Of a DNA stretch of 64,000 bases, positions 56,035-62,775 are shown piece after piece. The notes under the pieces are model-generated. The model did not search any database. It was given only the letters and a program-made list of their open reading frames with translations, and was not told where the DNA came from. The stretch covers positions 124,001 through 188,000 of the forward strand of contig JADKFE010000008.1 of NCBI GenBank assembly GCA_016717595.1. Reading direction: 5' to 3'. A program made the translations under genes and the position numbers. Each line of letters opens with the position of its first letter. Position 1 is the first letter of the stretch. This DNA is from Deltaproteobacteria bacterium. Lineage in GTDB: Bacteria > Myxococcota_A > UBA796 > CAJQPC01.

Positions 56035-56661
56035 GATCACCCGCTGGGCGCCGCTTCGTTCATCATTCACCACAAACCGCGCCCCCTCCTTCGCCTGGGA
56101 GAGCCAGGACGTCAGCTCCTCCAGGTCAAACTCCGGCTCGGTCAAGACCGTGGGGTCGAGCTTGACATGAAGCCGCAGGCCGCGCGCCGTCGTCGGCCCC
56201 ACCAAACGCAGCGGCGCGACGGGGGCCCCGGCGAGGTAGGTCTGTGTCCAAACCTCGCCGCCTTGGTGAAGCTCAAGGTCCAGACGTGCGCAGAGGGCGT
56301 TGAGCACGACCAGGCCAAGCTCACAGGTGGTCTTCGGAAGGTCTTTGGGTTTGGCCTCGGCGCAGGCCCGCAGCACGGTGAACGCGCGCTCGGCCCAGGT
56401 CACCCCGTCGGCGTCCCGATCGAGGGGCAAACCGGGCCCGTCGTCGTGAATCAGGGCCTCGCCGCCCGCGCGCAGGGTGATCGTGATCTCTCGGCAGCAG
56501 CCCCGGGACGCCGCGTCCCGAGAGAGGCAGAACGCCTCGCGCAAGGCCAAGTTCGCCAGCGGCACCCCGTCGCGAGGCCCCAGGTAAATGTGCGGGCGAC
56601 GCCTTATCGATGGGATCGACGAGAGGGCCTGAATCTGCGCGTGGGGGTCAAGCTCTGACAT
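56023..56661 (-). CDS. Stand-alone degenerate GyrB-type GHKL ATPase domain
   Basis: The 212-residue product aligns along its whole length with the N-terminal ATPase domain of GyrB/ParE: SIRRRPHIYLGPRDGVP (GyrB has RKRPGMYIG), HDDGPGLPLD at residues 72-81, and ELGLVVLNALCARLDLELHQ. In the GyrB segment with the catalytic Glu and Mg-binding Asn, this protein reads REAFCLSRDAAS, so both residues seem lost. The transducer and TOPRIM domains are absent. It is unlikely to hydrolyse ATP but may still bind nucleotide or gyrase. It follows the RNA-ligase-like gene by 10 bp, in the same operon. Confidence 0.72.
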   Translation of the reverse strand: MSELDPHAQIQALSSIPSIRRRPHIYLGPRDGVPLANLALREAFCLSRDAASRGCCREITITLRAGGEALIHDDGPGLPLDRDADGVTWAERAFTVLRACAEAKPKDLPKTTCELGLVVLNALCARLDLELHQGGEVWTQTYLAGAPVAPLRLVGPTTARGLRLHVKLDPTVLTEPEFDLEELTSWLSQAKEGARFVVNDERSGAQRVISAP

Positions 56662-56671
56662 CGAACGACCC

Positions 56672-57232
56672 TCAAGAGCGGTGTTTCGGCCCCGACTTCA
56701 CGAAGTCTCGGCGCTTGATCTTCACCATCCGGCCGTCGGGGTGATGCCAGACGACGCCCTCGATGGTGCTCGGCAGAAGCGCGGCCTTGATGGCCTCGAA
56801 GCTGCGCGGGAAGTCGGGCAGAGGCTCCACCCCGTGACGGATGAGCACATGGCGCTCAAACCCCTCGGGGTTGCCTTGCACCTTGGGGCCACACAGCTCA
56901 TAGGTGCCGTCGCTGAGGCTCTGATCGACGTCCCACGCCTCACGAAACCAGCGGTCTTCAGCGCCTTCGCCCACAGGCAGCCAGCCGGGCCAGTGGCCGG
57001 TGACCGGGTCGGGGTCTTGGGCGGGCTCAAAGCCCGGCGGCGGCGCCTTGCCCGCCTTGGCGTCAAAACGTTTGTAGAGCACGCCGTTCTGTACGCGGCA
57101 GCAGGTGCCGTCAAACTTCCGCGTGGCGACGCCTTCCCCGGCGATCACCCACTCCGAGCCGGGCACGACCTCGTCCCGAACGAGGCGATCGCCCTCGTAG
57201 TTGCGCTGAAAGAGCGAGCCGATCTTCTGCAT
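56672..57232 (-). CDS. RNA-ligase-like nucleotidyltransferase
   Basis: The 186-residue product has the core motifs of the ATP-dependent ligase superfamily: motif I KFDGT with adenylated K39, a GTYELCGPKVQGN segment (motif III/IIIa), motif IV IEGVVWHHPDG and motif V MVKIKRRDF. It is a minimal catalytic domain without an obvious C-terminal module, close to RNA ligase families of phage and bacteria such as DUF5565. It would adenylate and seal RNA ends. It heads a two-gene operon with the GyrB-like protein. A 36-bp dyad lies 60 bp upstream. Confidence 0.78.
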   Translation of the reverse strand: MQKIGSLFQRNYEGDRLVRDEVVPGSEWVIAGEGVATRKFDGTCCRVQNGVLYKRFDAKAGKAPPPGFEPAQDPDPVTGHWPGWLPVGEGAEDRWFREAWDVDQSLSDGTYELCGPKVQGNPEGFERHVLIRHGVEPLPDFPRSFEAIKAALLPSTIEGVVWHHPDGRMVKIKRRDFVKSGPKHRS

Positions 57233-57291
57233 GACGACCTACACCGGTTTGTTCGCAGGGATCGTAGCATGACGACCCCGGCGAGCCGCGC

Positions 57292-57327
57292 CATCAAGGT
57301 AGATTGGTTGACCAACCCACCTTGATG
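57292..57327. promoter_or_regulatory. 36-bp dyad between the lipoxygenase and RNA-ligase genes
   Basis: CATCAAGGT (57292-57300) and ACCTTGATG (57319-57327) are perfect outer arms, and TTGGT and ACCAA are inner arms around TG. The two 3-nt spacers (AGA and CCC) do not pair. It lies 20 bp after the lipoxygenase stop and 60 bp before the RNA-ligase start, both on the minus strand. It may be a two-part operator or a terminator hairpin; there is no T-run. Confidence 0.6.
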
Positions 57328-57347
57328 ATCACGACGGCGACGGCCTC

Positions 57348-59378
57348 TCAGATGTTGATCGACTGTGGGATACGCCCGGGGATGAGCGGGATGTAGCTCG
57401 GGCGGGTGAGGTTCGCCTGGCCGATGGCGGCCTGCACCTCACGCAGTCGGCGGCGGAACACGTCGGCCTGGGCGCGGGCCTTGGGGTCGGCGAAGTACGG
57501 GCCGCGGTGGGTGAGCTCGTACTGGCCCAGGCGGGTGTAATGAACGCCGCCGAGCACCATGCCCACGGCCTGCTGCAGCACCGCCTGCTGCAGAGGGGGC
57601 AAGGCGCGCAGCGCCGCCTGCTCGGGGTTCGCCACGGGGCCAACCGGCGGCGGCTGGTACGCGGCCAAGGGCAGGTTCGGGGCGTAAGACATGATGTCGT
57701 TCTGGGGGAAGTTCACCGCGGCGTGCTGGGCGCTGCCGGTGAAGATCACCCACGCCGTGAGGTTCACCAGGGCGTCGAAGGTCTGTAGCTCGGGGAGCTG
57801 GCTCAGCGTGCCGCCCGCAGGAGACGCCAGCTCGGCCCGCCACGACTGTAGCTCTTTGTCATTCTGTACGTCGTCGTCGCTGTTGTAGTAGATGGCCAGA
57901 TACGCGCTCGCCCACTCGCGGATCGCGGCCCAGACGAGCAAGGCGTCGTCACGGTAGGGGTATTGGGGCAGGGCCTCGACGTCGTCGGTGCCTTGGGCCT
58001 TGAAGAAGTTGGTGGGCAGGTGTTTGGTGAAGTCGTAGGTTTGCACCGAGCGCACGGCGAGGCCGCCGTCAAACTCAATGGTCGAGGCCAGGAGCTTGTC
58101 CACGGGGCCGCCGGGGGCGATGAGGGTAGAGACGGCCGCCTGGTTGATCGGCAGGGTGCCGACGAGGTGGGGGCTCAGCAGCACGTTCAGCGGGTGCTGG
58201 GGCGGCAAGTTGCGCGGCGTGGCGATGCTGAAGGGCTGCAGGACGAGGTGGGTGGTGCCGAGGTGCGCCACGAGCTCGTGCATGTTGCCATCGGCGACCT
58301 GCACACAGAGCTTGGCCACACGCCAGGCGCCGCCGTCTTTGGGGGTGAAGATGGGCGTGCTGTTGCCCGGCGTTTGACCACACTGAATGGCCACGGCGCG
58401 CAGGGCGCGGTCGGCGGCGCCGCTGCGGGGCACACCGAACAGGGCCAGGGGCGCGGCGCTGTACTTCTGCACCGGGGTGCTGCCGTTGGGGGCGCCGTCG
58501 AGGTCTTTGTAGTCGGCGAGGTAGGCCCGGCCCTCGGCCAAGGCGGCGTCGAAGGAGTCTGTGTCGCCGAACACGGCCTTCCACATGGCGTCGGTGACGG
58601 GGAAGCGGGCGTCGGGCGCGGTGAGGCGCTGAATCATCAGCGGGTTGGGGCCGGCCACACGCAAACGGGCGAACTGGAGGTCGTCGTCCCAGCCCGCGGC
58701 GAGGGGCGGCAGGGCGAGCAGGCGGAAGAGGTCGTCAAAGGCCTGCATGTTGGGCGCGATCCCATACAGACCGAGGTAACGAAGGAGCAGGCGGAAGGCC
58801 TCACTGAGCACGGTCTTGAGCAGCTCCTCTAGCTCACGCAGGGCGGCCTCGACCATCGACTCGAGGGTCTTGAGCGGGTGCAGCACCTTCTGCACCACGC
58901 CCTCGACGGCGTCCTCGACCCGATCGACGAGGCCACGAATCCCGTGGTGTTGGGTCGCCATGTCCTCAGGCGCGGGCGCCTGGGGCGCCTGGGGCAACGG
59001 CGGCGAGGAGAGCTCGGCGTGGTGCGCGGCGAGGGCCGTGTTGTGGGCGACCAAGGCGGCGAAGGCGCGCTCGGCGCCGTGAACCTCGGACTCGGTCATG
59101 CCGTGCTCGGCGGCGGACTCGGTGGCGGCGCCGTTGGAGAACAGCCGAGAGCCCTCGGCGAGCACGTTCGCGAGGAGCGGCGTCACCGCCGCGATGACGC
59201 CCACCACCCACACCGGCCGGAAGTTGGCCTCTTTGGGCACGCTCACCACGGTCGGCAGGGGCGCGATGCGGCTGTCGTGCTCGTAGACGTACTGCTGCCG
59301 GGCCTGGGCGAGCTCTTTTTGGCGCTCGGCTTGTTCGGCGACGCTGTCGTGCTGCGGGAGGCTCGGGACGGTGGACAT
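57348..59378 (-). CDS. Bacterial lipoxygenase
   Basis: Lipoxygenases add O2 to polyunsaturated fatty acids with a non-haem iron. The 676-residue product shows the iron site: H367 and H372 in MHELVAHLGTTHLVLQPF, H552 and N556 in GSAQHAAVNFPQNDIM, and the C-terminal Ile (PQSINI). The core is residues about 200-676. Before it lies a variable part with a hydrophobic helix (VWVVGVIAAVTPLLANVL, about 56-73), a Pro/Ala linker and a helical hairpin. The helix is unusual because known bacterial enzymes are soluble or secreted. An AGGAG site precedes the ATG. Substrate and position specificity are not readable. Confidence 0.92.
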   Translation of the reverse strand: MSTVPSLPQHDSVAEQAERQKELAQARQQYVYEHDSRIAPLPTVVSVPKEANFRPVWVVGVIAAVTPLLANVLAEGSRLFSNGAATESAAEHGMTESEVHGAERAFAALVAHNTALAAHHAELSSPPLPQAPQAPAPEDMATQHHGIRGLVDRVEDAVEGVVQKVLHPLKTLESMVEAALRELEELLKTVLSEAFRLLLRYLGLYGIAPNMQAFDDLFRLLALPPLAAGWDDDLQFARLRVAGPNPLMIQRLTAPDARFPVTDAMWKAVFGDTDSFDAALAEGRAYLADYKDLDGAPNGSTPVQKYSAAPLALFGVPRSGAADRALRAVAIQCGQTPGNSTPIFTPKDGGAWRVAKLCVQVADGNMHELVAHLGTTHLVLQPFSIATPRNLPPQHPLNVLLSPHLVGTLPINQAAVSTLIAPGGPVDKLLASTIEFDGGLAVRSVQTYDFTKHLPTNFFKAQGTDDVEALPQYPYRDDALLVWAAIREWASAYLAIYYNSDDDVQNDKELQSWRAELASPAGGTLSQLPELQTFDALVNLTAWVIFTGSAQHAAVNFPQNDIMSYAPNLPLAAYQPPPVGPVANPEQAALRALPPLQQAVLQQAVGMVLGGVHYTRLGQYELTHRGPYFADPKARAQADVFRRRLREVQAAIGQANLTRPSYIPLIPGRIPQSINI

Positions 59379-59719
59379 AAGGACTCCTGGTGGACCGACG
59401 ACGTGGGGACGACTCGGCCCTGACTCTACCCGAATGAGCGGTCAGCCCGTCATTTCGACACGTTTCATCGCGCTTCAACGGACTTCAACATGGATCAACC
59501 GCGACGGAGCGGACCAGCTGGGCGCCCCCTCAAAAAATTTCGGCCCTGGCGGTGGGATCGGCGGCGGGTGCTGGGGATCCCCTTGGTGGAGGCCCTCGTG
59601 CCTGAGATTCACGCCTCGCAAACCAGTGTGGACATTTTCTGGTATACCATTCGGATACACCCCCCTTGTGCTGGCGACTGCGCAAAGTAACCGCCCGCCG
59701 AACACCCGAAGGAGCCACG
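59379..59719. other. Divergent intergenic region upstream of the lipoxygenase
   Basis: This 341-bp gap has a lower GC content between 59440 and 59480 and around 59620-59660. It holds a possible minus-strand -10 box for the lipoxygenase (TAGAGT, 59423-59428) and a plus-strand TGGTATACC for the next gene. A 66-codon frame at 59490-59690 has no ribosome-binding site and Arg/Pro-rich composition, so I do not call it a gene. Confidence 0.5.
59640..59648 (+). promoter_or_regulatory. Candidate extended -10 promoter
   Basis: TGGTATACC resembles an extended -10 element (TG-N-TATA). It lies about 72 nt before the ATG at 59720. No -35 match was found. Confidence 0.35.
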
Positions 59720-59989
59720 ATGAAGAAGATGTACACCCTGCTCACCCCCCAAGGCCCTGTAAGCTCGGAGACGCCGGGGGAGCTTGGCGGCCACAAAGGC
59801 GGAAAAATCTACGGGCGGTTGGACTGCGCCGCCGCCAGACGTGCCCTGAACCACAACGGCGGCCTCACCTACAAGAAGAACCGCGTCTTCTTTAAGGACG
59901 AAGCCACGGCCATCGCCTGCGGCTTTCGACCCTGCGGGACGTGTATGAAGGTTGAGTACGCGGCCTGGAAGGCCAAACAGCCCAGCTAA
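59720..59989 (+). CDS. Small Cys-containing protein, Ada metal-binding-domain-like
   Basis: The 89-residue protein has cysteines spaced like the zinc/methyl-acceptor domain of Ada: IYGRLDCAAARRAL, then IACGFRPCGTCMKVEY, with the FRPCGTC turn most distinctive. In Ada this domain takes a methyl group from DNA phosphotriesters. Here it stands alone without the DNA-binding or methyltransferase domains, so sensing or metal binding is equally possible. GGAG lies 5 nt before the ATG. Confidence 0.75.
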   Translation: MKKMYTLLTPQGPVSSETPGELGGHKGGKIYGRLDCAAARRALNHNGGLTYKKNRVFFKDEATAIACGFRPCGTCMKVEYAAWKAKQPS

Positions 59990-60054
59990 GGCCCTCCCCA
60001 CCCGCCCTGTCGTCAATTTCCTGGCGGCGGGCGGTGACCCGGCGGCCTCCGCGC

Positions 60055-60060
60055 TATGGT
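60055..60060 (+). promoter_or_regulatory. -10 box of the amidohydrolase lipoprotein operon
   Basis: TATGGT ends 7 nt before the ATG at 60068. GGAG sits inside the same stretch, 3 nt before the ATG, too close for standard initiation. A leaderless message is plausible. Confidence 0.45.
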
Positions 60061-60067
60061 GGAGCGC

Positions 60068-61078
60068 ATGATCACCCCGATTCTGACCCTGCTCCTCGGC
60101 TGCGCTGAGGAGGCCCCCGTGTACGGTGTGTCGTTTGGCGGCGAGCGGTTGCCCGTCGTCGACATGCACCTCCACCAAGGCGAGTGGAACCTCATCCCCG
60201 AGTCCACCCGCCGCTTCTTGGCCAGCCGTTTCCCGGCGCCGCTGGGGCTCATCGCCGAGTCTACGGCGGAGGGCTCGCTGAACGCTGAAGGTGTGCTGGA
60301 GCAGCTCGACGAGGCGGGCGTGATTCAGGGCGCCTTGTTCGCGGTCTACGCCCCACGCACCGTCGGCGTGGCCACGAACGAGTACGTCGCCGAGCAGGTG
60401 CTCCAGGATCCCGAGCGTCTGTTTGGCCTGGGCTCTCTGCGGCTCGACGACTGGAACAACGACGCCGAGGCCCAGCTCGCGGGTTTGGCCGCCACCCTGG
60501 AGAAGCCGGGGTTCATCGGCATCAAGCTCGCCCACGCCCACCAGCATGTGCGCTTGGACGACCCCCGCTTCGACGCCTTGTGGTCCCTCGCCGCCGCCAC
60601 GGGCAAGCCGGTGTACCTGCACACGGGCTCAAGCCCCTTCCCCAACACCGCTCAGGACGCGGCGTACACCGATCCCGCGTACTTTGAGCCGATCATCGCC
60701 GCGTACCCCGACGCGCAGTTCATCTTGGGCCACCTCGGCTACGACTTCATCAACAAAGAGGTCGGGGCCTTAGACACCTGCGTCGAGCTCGCCGCGCGGT
60801 ATGAGAACGTCTGGTTAGAGCCCAGCGCCTTGGGCAGCGCCGGGTCCGACCCAACGGGCGCGAACCTGCTCACGGCCTACTCCGCCATGAAGGGCGCGGG
60901 CGTGATTGACCGTGTGGTGTATGGCAGCGATGGCCCACAGAGCCCCGGCTTCGTCGCCGAGTACCTAGAGCGGTCTGTGGCCGCCATGGAGGGCGCCGGG
61001 TACACCGCAGAGGAGGCCCGCGCCGTGCTCTCCCTCAACTTCGCCGCCGTGTTCGGCGTGGAGCCAGCCCCCCTGTGA
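60068..61078 (+). CDS. Amidohydrolase-fold (TIM barrel) lipoprotein
   Basis: The 336-residue product begins with a lipobox (ITPILTLLLGC) and contains an amidohydrolase-type barrel: VVDMHLHQG for the first metal His pair, GIKLAHAHQ, YLHTG, FILGHLGYDF and YGSDGPQ for the last Asp. These match the amidohydrolase_2 / TatD-like arrangement and suggest a metal-dependent hydrolase on the periplasmic face of a membrane, an uncommon place for this fold. Substrate unknown. It overlaps the next gene. Confidence 0.83.
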   Translation: MITPILTLLLGCAEEAPVYGVSFGGERLPVVDMHLHQGEWNLIPESTRRFLASRFPAPLGLIAESTAEGSLNAEGVLEQLDEAGVIQGALFAVYAPRTVGVATNEYVAEQVLQDPERLFGLGSLRLDDWNNDAEAQLAGLAATLEKPGFIGIKLAHAHQHVRLDDPRFDALWSLAAATGKPVYLHTGSSPFPNTAQDAAYTDPAYFEPIIAAYPDAQFILGHLGYDFINKEVGALDTCVELAARYENVWLEPSALGSAGSDPTGANLLTAYSAMKGAGVIDRVVYGSDGPQSPGFVAEYLERSVAAMEGAGYTAEEARAVLSLNFAAVFGVEPAPL

Positions 61079-61743
61079 GCCCGCTCTCTCTGCTCCTCGT
61101 CTTTGCCGTCTCGGCCCCCGCCTTGGCCGAGCGCCCGCCGCCAAACCCCGACCCGCGGCCGATGGGCCCGCCGGATCCCCACTTAGACGCCTTGGCCGGC
61201 GCCTCGGACCTGGGCGACTGGGCCGTCTCGCTAGAGGCCGGCTTCCCGTTCTTCGGCGCGCGGGGCCAGGTGGCCTTGCCGTGGGCGGGGCTCAACGCCG
61301 TGGGCTCGGTAAACTCCGCCTTGTTCACCGACACTTGGGCCTTGGGCGGCGTCTCCAAACGATGGGTGGACACCCACCGGGTCGTGCTCAGCGGTGAGAT
61401 CCTCGTGGGCGGCACGATCCGCTCCGGTGACCTCAGCCGCCGTGGCCCCGCCTCTCAGACGACGCTGCGCCTCGCCCGAGGGCATGGCCGCGTGGTGCCC
61501 GCGCTCACGCTCAGCTCGCGGCATGTGCTGCTCACCGACGTTCAAGAGATACAGACGGCGGAGGGCGACGTGGTTCAGCGCAGCCGGTCCATCGCCTGGA
61601 GCCCCGTGGCCTCGTTTGATGTGGGCGTCGGGGTGTGCCCGGGCTTCGCCGTCTCCGCCGGGCTGGACGTGCCCTGGTTTGATCCGCCGGGCTTCTCGTT
61701 GCCGGGCGCGCATATCAACCTCATCGTCGGGGGCTGGAAGTGA
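61075..61743 (+). CDS. Exported beta-rich protein, probably outer membrane
   Basis: The 222-residue product has a signal peptide (LSLLLVFAVSAPALA) from a GTG start that overlaps the previous stop. The mature protein has a Pro-rich beginning and then alternating strands with Gly turns (AVSLEAGFPFFGARGQVALP) that suggest a beta barrel ending LIVGGWK. I recognise no family. Its place between two exported proteins in one operon suggests a shared envelope role. Confidence 0.75.
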   Translation: MSPLSLLLVFAVSAPALAERPPPNPDPRPMGPPDPHLDALAGASDLGDWAVSLEAGFPFFGARGQVALPWAGLNAVGSVNSALFTDTWALGGVSKRWVDTHRVVLSGEILVGGTIRSGDLSRRGPASQTTLRLARGHGRVVPALTLSSRHVLLTDVQEIQTAEGDVVQRSRSIAWSPVASFDVGVGVCPGFAVSAGLDVPWFDPPGFSLPGAHINLIVGGWK

Positions 61744-62177
61744 GCCGCTTTTTCCTGTTGCTCAGCCTCTCCCCCCTCGTCGGCTGCGTGAACAGTCGCA
61801 CGCAATGGGTGGAGGTCACCGTCACCACGGAGCTGATCGCGCCGGAGGGCCTCTCCGCGCCGGTTTATGGTGAGTGGAACCACACCTGGTCGGGTGAAGG
61901 GGAGCTGCGGGTGCCCCTGCTGCCGTTTGAGGACTTCGCCGCTGAAGGCCCGGGCCTCGTCACCACCACCCTGCTCGTGCCGCTGGACGGGGTGGAGGGC
62001 CTCACCCTTTATGCCTGGATGGACCTCGACGGCGACGGGCTGCACTGCGCGCCCGGGGTGACGGACGAGCCCGCCGGGCTGGGCGAGGCGCTGCCGTTCC
62101 CGGCGACGGAGGCCGACGTCACGCTCAGCCTGGACGCCCCGTGTTTAGGCGCTGAGGCGCTCTGGGACGGGGGCTAA
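61740..62177 (+). CDS. Predicted small lipoprotein
   Basis: The 145-residue product has a lipobox (LSLSPLVGC). The mature part has an Ig-like beta sandwich look with TTTLLVPLDGVEGLTLYAWM and an acidic DLDGDGLHC segment. No family is recognised. It is the last gene of the operon and is followed by a strong hairpin. Confidence 0.78.
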   Translation: MSRFFLLLSLSPLVGCVNSRTQWVEVTVTTELIAPEGLSAPVYGEWNHTWSGEGELRVPLLPFEDFAAEGPGLVTTTLLVPLDGVEGLTLYAWMDLDGDGLHCAPGVTDEPAGLGEALPFPATEADVTLSLDAPCLGAEALWDGG

Positions 62178-62179
62178 AG

Positions 62180-62217
62180 GTCTCGACGCTGCAGCGGCGG
62201 CGCTGAAGCGTCGAGAC
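62180..62217. terminator. Bidirectional terminator hairpin between convergent genes
   Basis: GTCTCGACGCT (62180-62190) and its exact complement (62207-62217) form an 11-bp stem. After one mismatch a further 5 bp (CAGCG/CGCTG) pair, leaving a GCGG loop. The total is 16 paired bases. It sits between two convergent stops, so it may serve both. A T-run is absent. Confidence 0.75.
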
Positions 62218-62226
62218 GCTCCTGGT

Positions 62227-62764
62227 CTACTGCGCCAACGCGCGCACGGTGGCGTTCTCGACCTTGGCGATGCGGGGCCGGGCCTCGTCCGCCAGCGGCC
62301 CGGCGAGGGCGGCCTGGGCGAGCTCCATCGCCAAGGGCTCGGGGAGCTGATCCAGCTCGGCGAGCAGCATCAGCGCCAGGCCCTTCGCGGAGGGGTCACC
62401 CATCCAGGCGATCAGCTCGGGCTTGGCGGCCTCACCGTGGCCCAAGGCCAAGCAGCGCGCGGCGCGGGTGGACGCCCACGGCGGCTGATCGGCGTGGTTG
62501 GCCACGAAGATCAGGTCGGCGACGGGCTCGGGGGTGAGCGCAGACACAGTCGGCGCACTCGGGCTCGGGATCCCGCACAGAGAGCGCCTTGTGAACGGCG
62601 GCTTGGCTCTCGGTGGGGGTGATCGTCGGGCCGGGCTGCCCCTCGACGGGCAGGGTGGGGGCGCCCTCCGGGGTGGCCGGGGCCTCGACGGGCTCGGATT
62701 TGCGGCCGCCGCAGGCGAAGGTGAGCAGCACAAGAGAGAGGGTGAGCATGTCGGGAAGCCTCAT
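62227..62764 (-). CDS. Predicted lipoprotein (one frameshift)
   Basis: The product should be about 178 residues: a lipobox (TLSLVLLTFAC), a Pro-rich linker, a DPEPECADC segment and a helical C-terminal domain with CLALGHGEAAKPELIAWMGD, which looks HEAT-like. The frame breaks between 62543 and 62552; one extra base explains it. The two-cysteine ECADC motif sits right at the break and may be distorted. It lies 11 bp after the metalloprotease gene, so the two form a small operon. Confidence 0.7.
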
Positions 62765-62775
62765 GTCGCGGAGCC

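Noticed and set aside
59490..59690. 66-codon frame before the Ada-like gene
   Set aside because: There is no ribosome-binding site, the composition is Arg/Pro/Trp-rich, and it ends in what looks like the promoter of the next gene.
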